Source: Thalassotalea sp. 1_MG-2023
GTDB lineage: Bacteria > Pseudomonadota > Gammaproteobacteria > Enterobacterales > Alteromonadaceae
Reading direction: 5' to 3'
Assembly (NCBI RefSeq): GCF_030546745.1
Contig: NZ_JAUOPD010000015.1
Coordinates: 1-64,000 of the forward strand
Length of the DNA stretch: 64,000 nucleotides
Position numbers and translations under genes: made by a program. This document shows positions 18,468 through 26,940 of the stretch, one piece after another. How positions within the stretch are numbered: the first letter of the stretch is position 1; each line of letters begins with the position of its first letter. The notes under the pieces were generated by a model, which was not told the DNA's origin, ran no database searches, and was given only the letters and a program-made list of their open reading frames with translations.

Positions 18468-21305
18468 TTAAGCAAATTGACGTGTTTCACCTTCGCCATC
18501 TACGTTGGTAACACAGCGACCACATAAATCATCGTAGGCATCATCAGAACCAACATCATCAGTATAATGCCAACAACGCTCACACTTGGTTCCAGAACTG
18601 CTAGCAATGCTGATCCACAGCCCATCAATTTCTGTACTTTGTGCATTACTGGGTTGTTCTGTGACCTCTTCAACCGAAGCTCCTGATGTGATCAATACAA
18701 ACCTGAGCTCATCTTTTAACGTTTGTAATTGTTTAGCAAGTTGCGGACTTGCATATAACGTTACACTTGCTTCTAGACCTTTACCGATTGTTTTCTCTTT
18801 ACGTGCTACTTCAATCGCTTTATTTACTTCACCACGAACTTGTAAAATAGTACGCCAAAAATCGTCGTTAAAGGCACTAGCGTCATCAACATTAGCTAAA
18901 CCATCAAACCACACATCAGTAAAAACAAACTCACCTCTTTCTCCAGATACTGGAGCAGGTAGTGCTTGCCAAATTTCTTGTGCTGTAAACGATAAAATAG
19001 GTGCCATCCAACGTGTCATGGCTTCAGCAATAATATACATTGCAGTTTGGCATGAGCGACGCGCCACACTGTCGGCTTTTGCCGTATATTGGCGATCTTT
19101 AATAATATCCAAATAAAAGCCACCTAACTCTGTGGTACAGAAATTCATTAATTTATGTACCACGTTATGGAATTCATAATTATCGTAAGCTGCGACAATC
19201 TCAGTTTGCAGTTCAGCTGCTTTCGCTAATACCCATCTATCAAGTTCTACCATTTCACTTGGTGAAACTGAGTGTTTCGCAGGTTCAAAGCCATTAATAT
19301 TCGCTAATAGAAAACGTGAAGTATTACGAATACGTCGATATGCATCTGCTTGACGATTAAAAATCTCTTGAGATACTGTGATTTCTTGAGTGTAGTTAAC
19401 AGATGCTACCCATAAACGTAGGATATCTGCACCAAGTTTATTAGTAATTTCAGAAGGCGTAATCACATTACCAAGTGACTTAGACATTTTTCGACCATTT
19501 ACATCAACAGTAAAACCATGTGTTAATACTTGCGAATATGGCGCTTTACCGTGCATTGCAACACTAGACATCATAGAAGACATAAACCAACCACGGTGTT
19601 GATCTGACCCCTCTAAGTATAGATCTGCAGCTTTCGTAAACTCTTCTCGAGCATCAACTACAGTATAATGAGTAACCCCAGAGTCAAACCAAACATCTAA
19701 GGTATCTGGTACTTTAACGTACTCTTGTGCATCGTCACCAATCAGTTCTTTAGCTTCTAAATCGAACCATGCTTGAATACCTTCTTTTTCAACACGCTTT
19801 GCAACATCTTCAATCAGCTCTATGCTACGGGGATGTAATGCGCCAGTGTCTTTATGAATAAACAAAGCAATTGGGACACCCCAAGTTCTTTGACGCGAGA
19901 CACACCAATCTGGTCGGCCTTCGACCATGCCTTTAATGCGTTCTTCGCCCCACTCTGGGATCCATTGTGTTTTTTTAATTTCTTTTAACGAATCTTGACG
20001 TAAACCTTTTTTATCCATGCTGATAAACCACTGTGGTGTTGCACGGAAGATAATAGGTGTTTTATGTCGCCAGCAATGAGGATATGAATGTTCATAAGCA
20101 TGATGATGCATCAATGCACCCTTTTCATTCAATAAATCAACAATACCAGCGTTTGCTTTAAAGACATGTTGTCCAGCAACAATCGGCGTACCTTCAATGA
20201 AAACACCATTAGCGCCAACTGGATTATAAATTTCTAAATCATATTTTTTGCTGACATTGAAATCATCAACACCATGACCACCTGCTGTATGCACACAGCC
20301 AGTACCAGAGTCAGTAGTAACATGGTCACCGCAAATAACAGGTACGCTAATATCATTAAACGGGTGTTGAAGTTGAACATGCTCTAACGCTTCGCCGTTA
20401 CAAAATCCTAGTGCATGGTATTTTTCAATGCCAAAACGATCAACACATTCAGCGACCAGTTCAGAGGCTAAAATTAGGCGAAAGCTTTTCCCCTCTTTTT
20501 CACATTGTACTAGTGAGTATTCAACGTCAGGGTGTACAGAGATTGCTCGGTTTGCCGGTAATGTCCATGGTGTAGTTGTCCAAATAACCACTGAAATATT
20601 TCCTTCACCAACTTTGCCTTCAGGGTGTGAAAACTTATCGGCAACTGAAGTGTCAAGCACATCAAATTTCACATCAATCGCAGGTGATTGTTTATCTTGG
20701 TACTCAACCTCAGCTTCAGCTAATGCTGAACCACAGTCTGTACACCAATGAACAGGTTTAAAGCCTTGTTGTAAGTGGCCATTTTCAGCAATTTTACCTA
20801 ACGCTCGAATGATATTCGCTTCAGTATCGAAGTTCATGGTTAAATACGGTTTATCCCAATCACCAAAAACACCTAAGCGTTTAAAGTCTTCTCGCTGACC
20901 GTCTACTTGTTTGATTGCGTATTCACGACACTTTTGACGAAACTCTGCCGCAGATACTTTATGGCCAGGTTTACCAACTTTTTTCTCTACCATTAACTCA
21001 ATAGGTAACCCATGGCAATCCCAGCCAGGTACGTATGGAGAGTCAAAGTCAGATAAGGTTTTTGCTTTGATAATGATATCTTTAAGAATTTTATTAACAG
21101 CATGGCCTAAATGAATATTCCCATTAGCGTATGGAGGGCCGTCATGCAAAATAAATGATTTTTTACCCTTCTTAGCTGCGCGAATTTTGCTATAAAGATC
21201 TTTGTTTGCCCAATCCTTTAGCATTTGCGGTTCACGATTTGCCATATTACCTTTCATAGGAAAGCTTGTAGCAGGCAAATTCAGGGTATGTTTGTAGTCA
21301 CTCAT
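18468..21305 (-). CDS. ileS: Isoleucyl-tRNA synthetase
   Basis: Class I aminoacyl-tRNA synthetase of 945 aa, near the E. coli size. HIGH-type motif HLGH at residues 65-68 ([15 protein letters not shown]), the editing domain with [14 protein letters not shown] and [12 protein letters not shown], the KMSKS loop [11 protein letters not shown], and a C-terminal zinc-finger CERCWHY...CGRCV. This is the bacterial type with the C-terminal zinc site. Between ribF and lspA. Confidence 0.98.
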   Translation of the reverse strand: MSDYKHTLNLPATSFPMKGNMANREPQMLKDWANKDLYSKIRAAKKGKKSFILHDGPPYANGNIHLGHAVNKILKDIIIKAKTLSDFDSPYVPGWDCHGLPIELMVEKKVGKPGHKVSAAEFRQKCREYAIKQVDGQREDFKRLGVFGDWDKPYLTMNFDTEANIIRALGKIAENGHLQQGFKPVHWCTDCGSALAEAEVEYQDKQSPAIDVKFDVLDTSVADKFSHPEGKVGEGNISVVIWTTTPWTLPANRAISVHPDVEYSLVQCEKEGKSFRLILASELVAECVDRFGIEKYHALGFCNGEALEHVQLQHPFNDISVPVICGDHVTTDSGTGCVHTAGGHGVDDFNVSKKYDLEIYNPVGANGVFIEGTPIVAGQHVFKANAGIVDLLNEKGALMHHHAYEHSYPHCWRHKTPIIFRATPQWFISMDKKGLRQDSLKEIKKTQWIPEWGEERIKGMVEGRPDWCVSRQRTWGVPIALFIHKDTGALHPRSIELIEDVAKRVEKEGIQAWFDLEAKELIGDDAQEYVKVPDTLDVWFDSGVTHYTVVDAREEFTKAADLYLEGSDQHRGWFMSSMMSSVAMHGKAPYSQVLTHGFTVDVNGRKMSKSLGNVITPSEITNKLGADILRLWVASVNYTQEITVSQEIFNRQADAYRRIRNTSRFLLANINGFEPAKHSVSPSEMVELDRWVLAKAAELQTEIVAAYDNYEFHNVVHKLMNFCTTELGGFYLDIIKDRQYTAKADSVARRSCQTAMYIIAEAMTRWMAPILSFTAQEIWQALPAPVSGERGEFVFTDVWFDGLANVDDASAFNDDFWRTILQVRGEVNKAIEVARKEKTIGKGLEASVTLYASPQLAKQLQTLKDELRFVLITSGASVEEVTEQPSNAQSTEIDGLWISIASSSGTKCERCWHYTDDVGSDDAYDDLCGRCVTNVDGEGETRQFA

Positions 21306-21344
21306 TTATTGTTTATCCATTAATAATCAATTACTGCTAAAATT

Positions 21345-22283
21345 TTATGTCGCCCCAAAAAAGCTTCGGGCTTGTTCACTATCTATCTGTATTTGGTCTT
21401 TTAATTGTGCTAATGAAGAAAATCGCTGTTCTTTTCTTAAACTTTTCATCAAGACAACTTCAATTGATTGACCATAAATATCTTGTTCAAAATCAAAAAT
21501 ATGTACTTCAAGCTGTTGTCGAATTCCGTTAACACTTGGCCTTGAGCCAATATTGGCCACACCGGTAAACTCACTGCCATTGATCCGTACTTTTACCGCA
21601 TATACGCCAGACACAGGAGAAACTCGTCTTTTCAAATGCACATTAGCGGTTGGAAAACCCAACGTTCTTCCGCGTTTATCACCATGAAATACGCGGCCGA
21701 TAATTGAGTATTCGCGGCCTAGCATTTTTTCAGCTTCTGATAATGCATCTTGCTGCAAAGCTTCACGTATAGCAGTACTACTTATTCGGCAATCTTCTAA
21801 TTTAAAACTTGCTGTATCTGATACACCAAAGCCAAATTGCTTACCAGCTTTGCACAGCATCTTAAAATCACCCGTGCGCCCTTTGCCAAATCTAAAGTCA
21901 TCACCAATAATTAAATGGTTAATGTTTAACTGCTCAACGAGTAGATGCTCAATAAAAGATTCCGCTGATATATTGGCAAATTTGGCATTAAAATTCACAC
22001 ATAGCAAGCGTTTAACACCATGCTTTTTCAATAACGCATATTTGTCTCTTAACCGTGTTAATCTCGCTGGTGCATTTTCAGGCGAAAATAATTCTTGTGG
22101 TTGAGGTTCAAACACCATTACAACAGGCACAGCATTTAAAGTTTTGGCTTTTTCAACCAACGCTTTTATTACTCGTTGGTGTCCAAGATGAACACCGTCA
22201 AAGTTTCCAATGGTTAACACACTGCCTTGTTCGCTTTCTTGGTTCGCTAACTGAATGTTATGGATCCCACGAATTAATCGCAT
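21345..22283 (-). CDS. ribF: Bifunctional riboflavin kinase/FAD synthetase
   Basis: Converts riboflavin to FMN and FMN to FAD. The N-terminal nucleotidyltransferase domain shows TIGNFDGVHLGHQ, and GDDFRFGKGRTGDF and SSTAIREAL follow. The C-terminal flavokinase domain has GDKRGRTLGFPTANV and GVANIGSRPSV. The open frame continues 15 codons upstream, but the Met at 22283 (MRLIRGIHNI) gives 312 aa, the E. coli length, with AAAGG 12 bases upstream. First gene of the ribF-ispH operon. Confidence 0.96.
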   Translation of the reverse strand: MRLIRGIHNIQLANQESEQGSVLTIGNFDGVHLGHQRVIKALVEKAKTLNAVPVVMVFEPQPQELFSPENAPARLTRLRDKYALLKKHGVKRLLCVNFNAKFANISAESFIEHLLVEQLNINHLIIGDDFRFGKGRTGDFKMLCKAGKQFGFGVSDTASFKLEDCRISSTAIREALQQDALSEAEKMLGREYSIIGRVFHGDKRGRTLGFPTANVHLKRRVSPVSGVYAVKVRINGSEFTGVANIGSRPSVNGIRQQLEVHIFDFEQDIYGQSIEVVLMKSLRKEQRFSSLAQLKDQIQIDSEQARSFFGAT

Positions 22284-22403
22284 TAAAAATGTTAACCTTT
22301 TATTGAAAGTATCTAAAACGAGTCTCAATCGACGCAGTACTCGCCAATCAAATTAAAAAATCGACGAATTATAGCTTAGTCAACTAGAAGAATCAGCCCA
22401 TTA

Positions 22404-23987
22404 TTAATGATTTTTTTCTACTTGTTGTTGTACCGTAAAATCAGCAAACCTTACGCCGAATAAATACGCACAGGCAAAATAGCAAATAACGCCAGAAAAT
22501 ATACATTTACAAAGCATGATGATTTTGGCTGTTAAAGACAAAGTTAACCAATAATCAAAGTTAGGCGATAATAGATAAACCACATAAGCCATAACTAACG
22601 ACGCTAATACCAAGCGTAAGATGAACATCTTCACCTGCTTAGACAATTGATAAACTTGTTGTGCTTTCAAACCTTGGTAAAGCCAGTAAGCATTTAATGT
22701 TGCAGATAACGTGGTTGCTATTGCTAATCCTACATAGCCAAAGAACGGCGCTAACATAATATTAAACGCCATATTTGCCACCATCGCTTTAATCCCAATT
22801 TTCACAGGAGTTTTCGTATCTTGTCTCGCGTAATACCCAGGCGCTAATATTTTAATAAACATAAAACTAACTAACCCTGATAAATACGCATAGAGCGCAA
22901 AAGATACTTGATACACTTCAACTTGCGTAAATTCTCCACGCATAAACAAAATCATAATGATCGGTTGCGCAAGCACCATTAAACCAACCAACGCAGGCCA
23001 GCCTAATAAATTAATAATTTTGATCCCCCAATCTAAAGTATCGGAGAATTCTTGCACACTTTTTTTCGTATGTAAGCGGGCAAGGCTAGGCAAAATAACC
23101 GTGGCGATACCAATACCAAATAGCCCTAGTGGAAACTCTAATAAGCGATCAGCGTAATATAAAAAGCTGACAGCTCCTGTTTCTAATAGGCTGGCAATTT
23201 GGGTATCCAATAACAAATTAATTTGGGTAACCGATACCCCAAACAAAGCAGGCGCCATTAACTTTCTTATTTTAGTGACGCCTTCATGTGCCCATCCCCA
23301 TTTAGGCATGGTTAACGCCCCTGCTTTATACAAAAACGGAATTTGGAAAATAAATTGAGCAAAACCACCTAAAAATACACCCCATGCAAGCGCATACTCT
23401 GGGTTGGTAAAATAATCACGACCCAAGGTTGCCATCGATATAATTGCAACGTTTAACAATACAGGCGTAAAAGAGGAAACGGCAAATTTTCCATAGGCAT
23501 TTAAAATAGCACCAGAAAGTGCCGTAAAACTAACAAACCATAAATAGGGAAAAGTGATTTTTAATAAATCAGACGCTAAGTCAAATTTTTCACTACCTGA
23601 GTCTTGTACATGTTCGACATAAAAACCAGGGCCAAACAGCATGACAATAAAAGGCGAAGCTATCATGCCAATCAAGGTTACTAAGGTAACAATGACCCCC
23701 AAAGTTCCAGACACTTTAGCGATAAGCTCACGTGTTTTTTGAGTATTATTATCAATGTCTTTATGGTGGTATTCGCTGAGTACAGGTACAAATGATTGTG
23801 CGAAGGCTCCTTCAGCAAAGAGCCTCCTTAAAAAGTTAGGAATTTTATTTGCAAAGAAAAAAGCATCAGCCGTTGCGCCTGCTCCCATTATACTCGCAAT
23901 GACAACGTCACGTACTAACCCTAATACCCTTGATATTAAGGTCATTGCACTCACAATAATGCCTGATTTTACTAACTTACGGCTCAA
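22404..23987 (-). CDS. murJ: Lipid II flippase MurJ
   Basis: Integral membrane protein (527 aa, about 14 helices) of the MVF/MOP family that flips lipid II for peptidoglycan synthesis. The start SGIIVSAMTLISRVLGLVRD and the segments GAGATADAFFFANKIPNFLRRLFAEGAFAQSFVPVL and YYADRLLEFPLGLFGIGIATVILP are MurJ signatures, including the charged residues of the central cavity. Upstream of ribF on the same strand and divergent from rpsT, a widely conserved arrangement. Confidence 0.96.
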   Translation of the reverse strand: MSRKLVKSGIIVSAMTLISRVLGLVRDVVIASIMGAGATADAFFFANKIPNFLRRLFAEGAFAQSFVPVLSEYHHKDIDNNTQKTRELIAKVSGTLGVIVTLVTLIGMIASPFIVMLFGPGFYVEHVQDSGSEKFDLASDLLKITFPYLWFVSFTALSGAILNAYGKFAVSSFTPVLLNVAIISMATLGRDYFTNPEYALAWGVFLGGFAQFIFQIPFLYKAGALTMPKWGWAHEGVTKIRKLMAPALFGVSVTQINLLLDTQIASLLETGAVSFLYYADRLLEFPLGLFGIGIATVILPSLARLHTKKSVQEFSDTLDWGIKIINLLGWPALVGLMVLAQPIIMILFMRGEFTQVEVYQVSFALYAYLSGLVSFMFIKILAPGYYARQDTKTPVKIGIKAMVANMAFNIMLAPFFGYVGLAIATTLSATLNAYWLYQGLKAQQVYQLSKQVKMFILRLVLASLVMAYVVYLLSPNFDYWLTLSLTAKIIMLCKCIFSGVICYFACAYLFGVRFADFTVQQQVEKNH

Positions 23988-24229
23988 CTACTTTCCTTGA
24001 ACTAGCTGTCGATGAAACTATTAGCTCATAATTATGCGTTGTTTACTACAATGAACACAAGGTCATATTAAGGCAAAACAAATATTTACTCGACGTTCCT
24101 TACTATAGAACGTACAAAAGCATTAAATATGTAGGTTAACATCTACTAAAAAACGCCTAATATTCGCCTATTGTTCAAAAGATGAAATTTGAATATTTCG
24201 CTTTAAAATGACTAAATCACACCTTTAAA

Positions 24230-24258
24230 TGGTCATACATTAACCAATCACGTATAAT
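24230..24258 (+). promoter_or_regulatory. Upstream rpsT promoter (P1)
   Basis: -35 TGGTCA (24230-24235), 17 bases, -10 TATAAT (24253-24258). The -10 is perfect and the -35 matches four of six bases. Confidence 0.55.
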
Positions 24259-24282
24259 CTTACGCATTAGACCGAAAAACAT

Positions 24283-24311
24283 TTGACTTTGTGCTTAAAA
24301 AAAGGCATATT
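24283..24311 (+). promoter_or_regulatory. Downstream rpsT promoter (P2)
   Basis: -35 TTGACT (24283-24288), 17 bases, -10 CATATT (24306-24311), about 45 bases upstream of the UUG start. E. coli rpsT likewise has two tandem promoters. Confidence 0.65.
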
Positions 24312-24362
24312 TCGACGCCTTAAATTTAGGCTATATTTGATATCATTTTTTAGGAGTTCACC

Positions 24363-24623
24363 TTGGCTAACTCAAAGCAAGCTAAGAAGCGCGCAGTACA
24401 ATCTGAAAAGCGCCGTCAACACAATGCAAGTCGTCGTTCAATGATGCGCACTTTAGTAAAAAAAGTAATCGCTGCCATTGAAGCCGGTGACAAAGACACA
24501 GCAACAAAAGAATTTGCAGCTGTTTCACCAATTTTAGACCGTTACGCAAGTAAAGGTTTAATTCATAAGAACAAAGCTGCTCGTAACAAGAGCCGTTTAA
24601 ATGCAAGAATTAAAGCACTTTAA
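24363..24623 (+). CDS. rpsT: 30S ribosomal protein S20
   Basis: Primary 16S rRNA-binding protein of 86 aa, Lys/Arg/Ala-rich: [20 protein letters not shown] at the start, [39 protein letters not shown] at the end. The start codon is TTG, placed 7 bases after TAGGAG; no in-frame ATG could give the conserved ANSK start. E. coli rpsT also starts at UUG, which takes part in autogenous translational control. Confidence 0.97.
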   Translation: MANSKQAKKRAVQSEKRRQHNASRRSMMRTLVKKVIAAIEAGDKDTATKEFAAVSPILDRYASKGLIHKNKAARNKSRLNARIKAL

Positions 24624-24644
24624 TTTGTTCTGTGGCATGATTTG

Positions 24645-24672
24645 AAAAACCGGCTAACGCCGGTTTTTTTTC
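24645..24672 (+). terminator. rpsT terminator
   Basis: Stem AAAAACCGGC (24645-24654) with GCCGGTTTTT (24659-24668), TAAC loop, followed by more T. A strong intrinsic terminator. Confidence 0.92.
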
Positions 24673-25023
24673 GTCTTTTTTTAACTCAATTCATTGATTG
24701 ATAATAATACTATGCCGCCTAAGAAAGTGATCGCTTAGCGAGAATTTAAAGGTTTAAAAGCACAGGTTAGTTGTTCCCGATCTAACCTAGGTACCTACAT
24801 CCATGTAGACAAGGCATTGATTGCAGAGAATAGTTATTCAGGAGGATCTGCTCCTGCATTATCTAATAAGCTACACCCCTATAGCGTAATGATTAAAATC
24901 AATAACGTAGCATATCAGCGTTCTTTTAGTAAAAATTTAAAGACGTAGAGGCAAGGCATTAGTTGCCAATTGATAAAAATTTCTCTAGTCTCTTGAACAT
25001 CTGTTTCAATAGGCTAAAAAATA
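24673..25023. repeat. Non-coding stretch with small hairpins, possible decayed repeat
   Basis: No gene is visible. Two short perfect inverted repeats stand close together: CTACAT-CC-ATGTAG (24795-24808) and CAGGAG-GATCTG-CTCCTG (24839-24856). The word AAGGCATT occurs twice (near 24811 and 24954). This hairpin clustering is what one sees in degenerate MITE or REP-type intergenic repeats of marine gammaproteobacteria. The last 60 bases must hold the promoter of the next gene. Confidence 0.4.
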
Positions 25024-26688
25024 ATGAAAAAATCAATACTGGCTTGCACAATTATACTTGCTTCTTCTGTGTTATTAACCGCATGTAACGAACAAGCAGA
25101 ACCACAAAAGAACGCACCAATTCGACAGCTTACCGAATCTTATCAAGGTAAACTCAATATTTATAAAGATGTCACACTTTCTGCTGATCTCTCTCATTTG
25201 AGCGAAAAACAACATAAAATGTTAGCACTATTAATTGAAGCGTCAGATATTATTGATCAACTTTTTTGGCAACAAGCATTCAGTGAGAACAAAACTCAAT
25301 TCTTAAACTCAATTGAGAATAAACAAGCAAAAACGTTTGCTTCCATCAACTACGGCCCTTGGGACCGAATGAATGGCGACACTCCTTTTCTGCAAGATAT
25401 TAAACAAAAATCATTGGGCGCAGAGTTTTATCCGCACGATATGAGCAAAGAAGAATTTGAGCAAGCAAATTTTGAAGACAAAACAGGGTTATATTCACTA
25501 GTGAGAAGAAATGAGCAAGGAGAACTAATCGCTATTGCTTACTCTGAAGCTTACCACGATGAACTACAACGTATCGCCGCAATTTTACAAAAAGCTGCAA
25601 CATTTGCTGAAGATAAAGATTTTGCCAAATACCTGACTATGCGTGCTGAAGCATTATTAACAGATGATTACCAACCATCAGACTTTGCATGGATGGATAT
25701 GAAAAATAATCCTATTGATGTTGTGATTGGCCCTATCGAGACTTATGAAGATCAACTTTATGGCTATCGTGCAGCATTTGAATCATACGTGCTCATTAAA
25801 GACATGGCATGGAGTGAAAAGCTAGCGAAGTATGCTGAATACCTGCCAGAGTTACAAAAAGGCTTACCCGTAAGTAAAAAATACCGCAAAGAAATGCCCG
25901 GTACAGATGCTGACTTAAACGCATATGAAGTAATTTATGCCACAGGGCATGCTAATGCTGGCGGCAAAACAATTGCCATTAATTTACCTAATGATGAGCA
26001 AGTTCAACTTGAAAAAGGCACTCGACGCCTGCAACTTAAAAATGCTATGCGTGCAAAATACGACGCCATTATGGAGCCTATTGCCGAAGTATTAATTGTA
26101 CCAGAGCAAAGGAAACACGTTACTTTCACTGCTTTTTTTGCAAACACGATGTTTCATGAAGTTGCCCATGGTCTTGGTATTAAGAATACTATAAATAACA
26201 AGGGAACAGTACGACAAGCACTTAAAGAACATGCATCGGCATTAGAAGAAGGCAAAGCCGATATTCTAGGGTTGTATATGGTTCGTCAACTGCTCGAGAA
26301 GAAAGTGATCACTGAAGGTGAGCTAGAGGACTACTACACCACTTTTTTAGCTGGGATATTCCGCTCAGTGCGTTTTGGTGCAAGTTCAGCACATGGTAAA
26401 GCCAATATGGTACGCTTTAATTATTTCGCTGAACAAGGTGCGTTTACTCGAAATGAAAAAGGCTTGTATCAAGTGAATTATCAAAAGATGACTGAAGCGA
26501 TTAATAGCCTTTCCACATTGATATTAACACTACAAGGCACAGGTGATTACGAAGGGGTTGATAACCTAGTAAAACAGTCAGGCATTATTACCGAGCAATT
26601 GAGCCAAGATCTTGCACGTTTAAATCAAGCAAATATTCCTGTTGATATCACTTATCAGCAAGGGAAGAAACAATTGGGATTACACTAA
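25024..26688 (+). CDS. M49 (dipeptidyl-peptidase III)-like metallopeptidase lipoprotein
   Basis: A 554-residue lipoprotein: signal peptide with lipobox LLTAC (Cys21). The zinc site is HEVAH at residues 378-382 followed 30 residues later by EEGKAD (408-413), the arrangement of M49 peptidases (HExxxH plus EExxAE/D), with an ordinary five-residue HExxH in place of the six-residue motif of DPP III. Upstream, AFESYVLIKD and NLPNDEQVQLEKGTRRLQLKNAM are conserved in bacterial members as I recall them. It would act on the inner face of the outer membrane or in the periplasm. The substrate is unknown. Monocistronic, ending at a 26-base palindrome. Confidence 0.7.
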   Translation: MKKSILACTIILASSVLLTACNEQAEPQKNAPIRQLTESYQGKLNIYKDVTLSADLSHLSEKQHKMLALLIEASDIIDQLFWQQAFSENKTQFLNSIENKQAKTFASINYGPWDRMNGDTPFLQDIKQKSLGAEFYPHDMSKEEFEQANFEDKTGLYSLVRRNEQGELIAIAYSEAYHDELQRIAAILQKAATFAEDKDFAKYLTMRAEALLTDDYQPSDFAWMDMKNNPIDVVIGPIETYEDQLYGYRAAFESYVLIKDMAWSEKLAKYAEYLPELQKGLPVSKKYRKEMPGTDADLNAYEVIYATGHANAGGKTIAINLPNDEQVQLEKGTRRLQLKNAMRAKYDAIMEPIAEVLIVPEQRKHVTFTAFFANTMFHEVAHGLGIKNTINNKGTVRQALKEHASALEEGKADILGLYMVRQLLEKKVITEGELEDYYTTFLAGIFRSVRFGASSAHGKANMVRFNYFAEQGAFTRNEKGLYQVNYQKMTEAINSLSTLILTLQGTGDYEGVDNLVKQSGIITEQLSQDLARLNQANIPVDITYQQGKKQLGLH

Positions 26689-26696
26689 TAAGTAAA

Positions 26697-26722
26697 TGAG
26701 GTATACACATGTGTATACCTCA
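26697..26722. repeat. Perfect 26-base palindrome
   Basis: TGAGGTATACACA followed at once by its complement. It starts 8 bases after the stop of the M49-like gene. It can form a hairpin terminator (tail GCTTTACT is weak) or be a dyad operator. A second inverted repeat, CTAGCG-N8-CGCTAG, follows at 26732-26751. Confidence 0.6.
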
Positions 26723-26940
26723 GCTTTACTGCTAGCGTTTAATTACGCTAGTTAATTTAAATAGGGCTGTTGACCTGTCACGTTTATTATTGTGGCAGTT
26801 TATTGATTTTTAGACAAAGCATTGCAACACATGCGTGGTTCTTCTATATCAAAAAAACCACAAAGCATTAATGACAAAAAGCTTCCTTTTCGGTACCACA
26901 AATTTTAATCTCGAAAGATCTACAGACCCTAGCGCTTTTA

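Larger units (their letters stand above)
23988..24362. other. Intergenic region murJ/rpsT
   Basis: A 375-base divergent gap. Its right part carries two rpsT promoters (listed separately) and the AGGAG ribosome site of rpsT. The left part (23988-24200) is AT-rich and should hold the murJ promoter, but I found no convincing boxes and no small gene. Confidence 0.6.
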
